A DNA stretch of 10,196 bases, taken from Deltaproteobacteria bacterium. Its GTDB lineage: Bacteria > Desulfobacterota > Desulfobacteria > Desulfobacterales > Desulfosalsimonadaceae. How positions within the stretch are numbered: the stretch's first letter is position 1; every line of letters begins with the position of its first letter. The translations under genes were made by a program, and so were the position numbers. Positions 7,237-10,196 of this stretch are shown here, in pieces. Location: the NCBI GenBank assembly GCA_024280875.1, contig JAJRPH010000459.1, positions 1 through 10,196 of the forward strand, in the 5' to 3' direction. The notes beneath the pieces were generated by a model, which was given only the letters and a program-made list of their open reading frames with translations, was not told the origin of the DNA and did not search any database.

Positions 7237-9075
7237 ATGGCTTTAATTAGTATACACAACATGAGTATGGGGTTTGGCGGCCATCTGCTGTTTGACCAGG
7301 TCACCCTACACATAGAAGCAGGAGAACGGGTATGCCTGGTGGGCAGAAACGGGGAAGGCAAATCCACCCTTTTAAACATCATCAACCATACCGTTGTTCC
7401 GGATAAGGCTGAGATTTACCGTCAGCCAGGGTTGCGTATTGCATCTCTGGCCCAGGAAATACCGTCAGATATCTTCGGAAGTGTTTTTGAAATCTCTGCT
7501 TCGGGTCTTGAAAAAGATCCGGATGCGACCAATGGGAACGGAAACAGGGATGCGGATGAGGAAACATGGCAGCAGCAGGCATTTGTCAACAAGGTCCTGA
7601 CCCAGTTGAAGCTGGATCCCGAGTTAAAGTTTGAAAATCTTTCAACAGGCTTAAAACGCAGGGTATTACTTGCCAAAGCCCTTGCCGGAGCACCGGATGT
7701 TCTCCTCTTAGATGAACCCACCAACCACATGGACATCGAATCCATTGATTTGATTGAAGCGCTTTTGTCAAAGTTTACCGGTACCCTGATTTTTGTGACC
7801 CATGACCGGTGTTTCCTGGAAAAAATAGCCACCCGGATTATTGAGATTGATATTGCAAAGATTACGTCCTGGGACTGCGATTATAGCACTTATTTAAAAC
7901 GTAAAGCCGATCTGGTGGACGCTGAAGAAGAATATCATCATCAGTTTGATAAAAAGCTGGCTGTTGAAGAGGCGTGGATTCGAAAAGGGATCCGGGCACG
8001 GCGGACCCGGGATGAAGGGCGGGTGCGCGCGCTCTTGAAAATGCGGGAAAAACGGCAAAATCGGCGAACCCGGCCGGGTTCCGCCAAAATGGCGCTTCAG
8101 GAAGCTGAGCGTACGGGAAAGCTGGTTCTCAAGGCCAAAGGCATATCCTTTTCCTATGATGGAAAATCCGTGATAAGGGATTTTTCCGTCACCGTGATGC
8201 GGGGCGACCGGGTGGGCATCATTGGACCCAACGGTTCCGGCAAGACAACGCTGCTCGGCCTCTTGCTCCAAAATATTGTACCGGATGAAGGGAGTGTCCG
8301 TCATGGAGTGAATCTTGAGATAGCCTATTTTGATCAGACCAGAGAGCAGCTGGATGAGGAAAGGACCGTTTCCGATAATGTGGCAAACGGCAGTGACTTT
8401 ATCACGGTCAACGGTCGTCGGCGGCATATAATCGGTTATCTCAAGGATTTTTTGTTTTCGCCGGACCGGGCAAGAAGTCCGTTAAAAACACTTTCCGGCG
8501 GGGAACGCAACCGGCTGCTTCTGGCCCGGCTGTTCACAAGGCCTGCAAATGTGCTGGTAATGGACGAACCTACCAATGACCTGGATATTCAGACTCTGGA
8601 GCTGCTGGAAGAGCTGCTGCTTGAATACAATGGGACTCTGCTCCTGGTCAGTCATGACCGGGTATTTTTGAATAATGTGGTGACCAGTACTCTGGTATTT
8701 GAGGAAGACGGTAATATCGGCGAATACATCGGTGGTTATGATGACTGGCAGCAGCAGAAAAAACAGGTGTCAATTTCCAAAAAAGATCCGGTAAAGATTC
8801 GTGAAAAAAAGAAGTCAGCATCCGGTAAGGGAAAATCCGGATCGGGCAATAATAAGCTGGGCTATATGGAAAAAAGGGAACTCGACGCCCTGCCGCAGCA
8901 AATCGAATCCATGGAAAAAGAACAGACAGGCCTTATGGAAAAGATGTCAGCCCCGGATTTTTACAAAACACAGGGCCAGGTTATTGCACAAATCAAAGAA
9001 CGCCATGAGGAGCTGGAAAGCCTGCTGGCGGCAGCTTATACGCGCTGGGAAGATCTGGAATCACGGAATATTTAA
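7237..9075 (+). CDS. uup: ABC-F family ATPase Uup
   Basis: A 612-residue soluble protein with two ATP-binding cassettes and no membrane segment, as expected of ABC-F factors that act on the ribosome. Cassette 1 has Walker A GRNGEGKS (K42), a signature LSTGL (135-139) and Walker B DVLLLDEPTNHMD (D159, E160). The inter-cassette linker carries the Uup-typical EEAWIRKGIRARRTRDEGRVRALL. Cassette 2 has GPNGSGKT (K336), LSGGE (419-423) and VLVMDEPTNDLD (D443, E444). VVTSTLVFEEDGNIGEYIGGYDDW is also Uup-like. A Lys/Ser-rich linker then leads to a C-terminal coiled-coil domain (about 550-612). The frame opens at a TTG at 7210, but the ATG at 7237 is preferred: AGGAA precedes it and homologues begin near MALISI. 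The first signature reads LSTG rather than LSGG. Uup has been linked to transposon excision and to ribosome function. Confidence 0.94.
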   Translation: MALISIHNMSMGFGGHLLFDQVTLHIEAGERVCLVGRNGEGKSTLLNIINHTVVPDKAEIYRQPGLRIASLAQEIPSDIFGSVFEISASGLEKDPDATNGNGNRDADEETWQQQAFVNKVLTQLKLDPELKFENLSTGLKRRVLLAKALAGAPDVLLLDEPTNHMDIESIDLIEALLSKFTGTLIFVTHDRCFLEKIATRIIEIDIAKITSWDCDYSTYLKRKADLVDAEEEYHHQFDKKLAVEEAWIRKGIRARRTRDEGRVRALLKMREKRQNRRTRPGSAKMALQEAERTGKLVLKAKGISFSYDGKSVIRDFSVTVMRGDRVGIIGPNGSGKTTLLGLLLQNIVPDEGSVRHGVNLEIAYFDQTREQLDEERTVSDNVANGSDFITVNGRRRHIIGYLKDFLFSPDRARSPLKTLSGGERNRLLLARLFTRPANVLVMDEPTNDLDIQTLELLEELLLEYNGTLLLVSHDRVFLNNVVTSTLVFEEDGNIGEYIGGYDDWQQQKKQVSISKKDPVKIREKKKSASGKGKSGSGNNKLGYMEKRELDALPQQIESMEKEQTGLMEKMSAPDFYKTQGQVIAQIKERHEELESLLAAAYTRWEDLESRNI

Positions 9076-9099
9076 TACGTGACGCAAGTCAAAGGATTC

Positions 9100-9126
9100 A
9101 AAAAATGACCGTTTGATCATTTTTTT
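9100..9126 (+). terminator. Rho-independent terminator after uup
   Basis: AAAAAATGA (9100-9108) pairs with TCATTTTTT (9117-9125) around an eight-base loop, and the T-run forms the 3' side of the stem and continues to 9126. It lies 25 bases after the uup stop. The stem is AT-rich, so it would be a modest terminator, and the A-run on the other arm means it could also work on the minus strand. Confidence 0.55.
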
Positions 9127-9169
9127 AGAAAAACGGGTAACCGGTGTGGCGAATTCATTGAATATGTTC

Positions 9170-9198
9170 TTGTGGTAACAATCCGGATATGTTATCAA
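9170..9198 (+). promoter_or_regulatory. Possible promoter for the PEGA lipoprotein
   Basis: TTGTGG (9170-9175), a 17-base spacer and TATCAA (9193-9198) form a candidate promoter. A TG one base before the -10 gives an extended -10 arrangement. It lies downstream of the uup terminator and about 65 bases before the lipoprotein start. Both hexamers match four of six consensus positions, so this is a moderate call only. Confidence 0.35.
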
Positions 9199-9265
9199 TT
9201 ATGACACTACAGGAGAAAGCCCGCCATCAGTGTTTTCATTATTTTTTAATTGGAGGTTGTGCCAA

Positions 9266-9607
9266 ATGAATAAGACAATCCGGTTCATATTTGCTGCGGT
9301 AATTTTTTGCATGGTTTGCGGATGCACGTCCAAATTGGTTAGGATCGACTCCAAACCCGCATTTGCAGATATTCGGATAAATGATGAATATATAGGCAAG
9401 ACACCGATATATCATCGGTTTTATGACAAATGGTATCCCTGGCCGATGAAAAAGACGGATGACTATTTGATCCAGGCACAGCAGCCGGGGTATGAACCCG
9501 AAGTTCAGATTTTTCAGGAAATCCCTGTTTGGGCGGACATTAGTTATGTCCCGGATGAAATATTTTTCAAGATGCATCCTCTTGAACCTGAAAAGGATAT
9601 GGAATAA
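9266..9607 (+). CDS. PEGA-domain lipoprotein
   Basis: A 113-residue protein. Its N-terminus is a lipoprotein signal: MNKTIR, a hydrophobic stretch, then lipobox V17-C18-G19-C20. Threonine follows the cysteine and there is no aspartate at +2, which in enterobacteria would predict outer-membrane sorting. Residues about 24-75 resemble a PEGA domain: RIDSKPAFADIRIND, then G44-K-T-P47, then an aromatic-rich segment (YDKWYPWP) and YLIQAQQPGYEP. PEGA domains are small beta-sandwich modules often found on surface proteins; the binding partner here is unknown. The start is well supported by GGAGG at 9252-9256, nine bases before the ATG; an in-frame GTG at 9230 would only add residues ahead of the signal peptide. 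The protease gene begins 51 bases downstream on the same strand, with no terminator seen between, so the two may be cotranscribed. Confidence 0.85.
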   Translation: MNKTIRFIFAAVIFCMVCGCTSKLVRIDSKPAFADIRINDEYIGKTPIYHRFYDKWYPWPMKKTDDYLIQAQQPGYEPEVQIFQEIPVWADISYVPDEIFFKMHPLEPEKDME

Positions 9608-9658
9608 TCACTTGAACCTCCCTTGATGGCGCAAGGACACAAACAGCGCCCCGAAATC

Positions 9659-10196
9659 ATGAAAAATATACGGATTAGACAAGTTGTCAGGATTGCCGCG
9701 AGCCTTGTGCTGATGGCATGTATCAGCGGGACAGCGCGGGGAATGGAAAAAAAAGCGACTGATCCGGATCATTATGTTTCCCATGAATTACTGGTAAAAT
9801 TTTATCTCTGGGCGGATGAGAGCGACAAACACCAGGCCCGGCAGGTGGTGGGTGCTGTATTGATCAAAGAGATTAAAGCGCTTAGGGTGGAGTACTGGCA
9901 GATCACGGAAGATATGGATACGCCGGAAGATACGTATACGCTGGATGCTGCCGAAAAGGTATCTGGCATGCCTGCTGTCGAATATGCCGAGCCCAATTAT
10001 CTGTATGGCCCTAAAATGATTCCTGATGACACGTATTTTAACCGGTTATGGTACCTGGATAACAACGGTCAGAAGGTCAACGGGAAAGCCGGGACATCAG
10101 GGGCGGATATTTCAGCGCCGGCGGCCTGGGACATGAAAACCGGCAGCAGTGATATCGTTATTGCGGTGCTTGATTCCGGTGTGGCGTTTGAGCACC
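9659..10196 (+). CDS. Exported subtilisin-family (S8) serine protease, N-terminal part (partial)
   Basis: The frame is open to the right edge (179 codons). A basic, hydrophobic N-terminus (MKNIRIRQVVRI...) ends in a possible lipobox L18-M19-A20-C21, so the protein may be a lipoprotein or may be cleaved a few residues later. Residues about 40-118 look like a fervidolysin-type propeptide: HELLVKFYLWAD, then AVEYAEPNYLYGP. FNRLWYLDNNGQ, GTSGADISAPAAWD and IVIAVLDSGV follow, with the catalytic Asp at D172. The catalytic His and Ser lie beyond the window. Such proteases are secreted or surface-bound and self-activate by removing the propeptide. The start is uncertain: ATG 9626 is in frame and would add 11 residues, and neither start has a well-spaced Shine-Dalgarno. 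A short GC inverted repeat (9628-9632 with 9646-9650) places AAGGA in its loop. Confidence 0.88.
   Translation, partial: MKNIRIRQVVRIAASLVLMACISGTARGMEKKATDPDHYVSHELLVKFYLWADESDKHQARQVVGAVLIKEIKALRVEYWQITEDMDTPEDTYTLDAAEKVSGMPAVEYAEPNYLYGPKMIPDDTYFNRLWYLDNNGQKVNGKAGTSGADISAPAAWDMKTGSSDIVIAVLDSGVAFEH

Noticed and set aside
7894..8427. Minus-strand open frame of 177 codons antisense to uup
   Set aside because: It covers the linker and second cassette of Uup, whose motifs are unambiguous.
1..10196. CRISPR array, insertion sequence, attachment site, tRNA or rRNA
   Set aside because: No regularly spaced repeats, transposase motifs, terminal repeats or RNA gene signatures were recognised on either strand.

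Overview
The window looks like chromosomal sequence from a Gram-negative, mid-GC bacterium. A member of the Desulfobacterota/Deltaproteobacteria is my best guess. The basis is inference: a large protein-kinase/AAA-ATPase signalling protein, a FlK-like thioesterase, a Pseudomonas-type RhlB helicase, a PEGA-domain lipoprotein with a lipobox, and an S8 protease with a fervidolysin-like prodomain. I see no phage, transposon, CRISPR array, tRNA or rRNA. Gene order is compact and housekeeping-like, with signalling and secreted genes at the two edges.

Left part (1-2812, minus strand). A large signalling gene runs off the left edge. Its visible 765 residues hold an N-terminal protein-kinase fold and then an AAA_16/STAND-type ATPase. 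This is the start of what is usually a trifunctional kinase/ATPase/sensor-histidine-kinase protein. The kinase fold has lost key catalytic residues (no VAIK lysine, HQQ in place of HRD), so it is probably a pseudokinase. Upstream on the same strand, 92 bases away, is a small hotdog-fold thioesterase closely resembling fluoroacetyl-CoA thioesterase FlK, with the three catalytic residues preserved.

Middle part (2813-9126, plus strand). A divergent intergenic region carries a good sigma70-like promoter and leads into three RNA/translation genes in the same direction: tex (S1-domain nucleic-acid-binding protein), a DEAD-box RNA helicase of the RhlB type, and uup (ABC-F ATPase of the ribosome). 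The helicase has a 200-base leader with a 12-pair hairpin, and its only strong Shine-Dalgarno sequence lies too far from the start codon. A hairpin with a T-run closes the block after uup.

Right part (9127-10196, plus strand). A possible promoter precedes a small PEGA-domain lipoprotein. After a 51-base gap comes the N-terminal part of an exported subtilisin-family protease, which runs off the right edge. The pair may form one cell-envelope unit.

No clearly new multi-gene system is visible. The most notable items are the degenerate kinase domain on the signalling protein, the FlK-like thioesterase with an altered gate residue, and the structured helicase leader.
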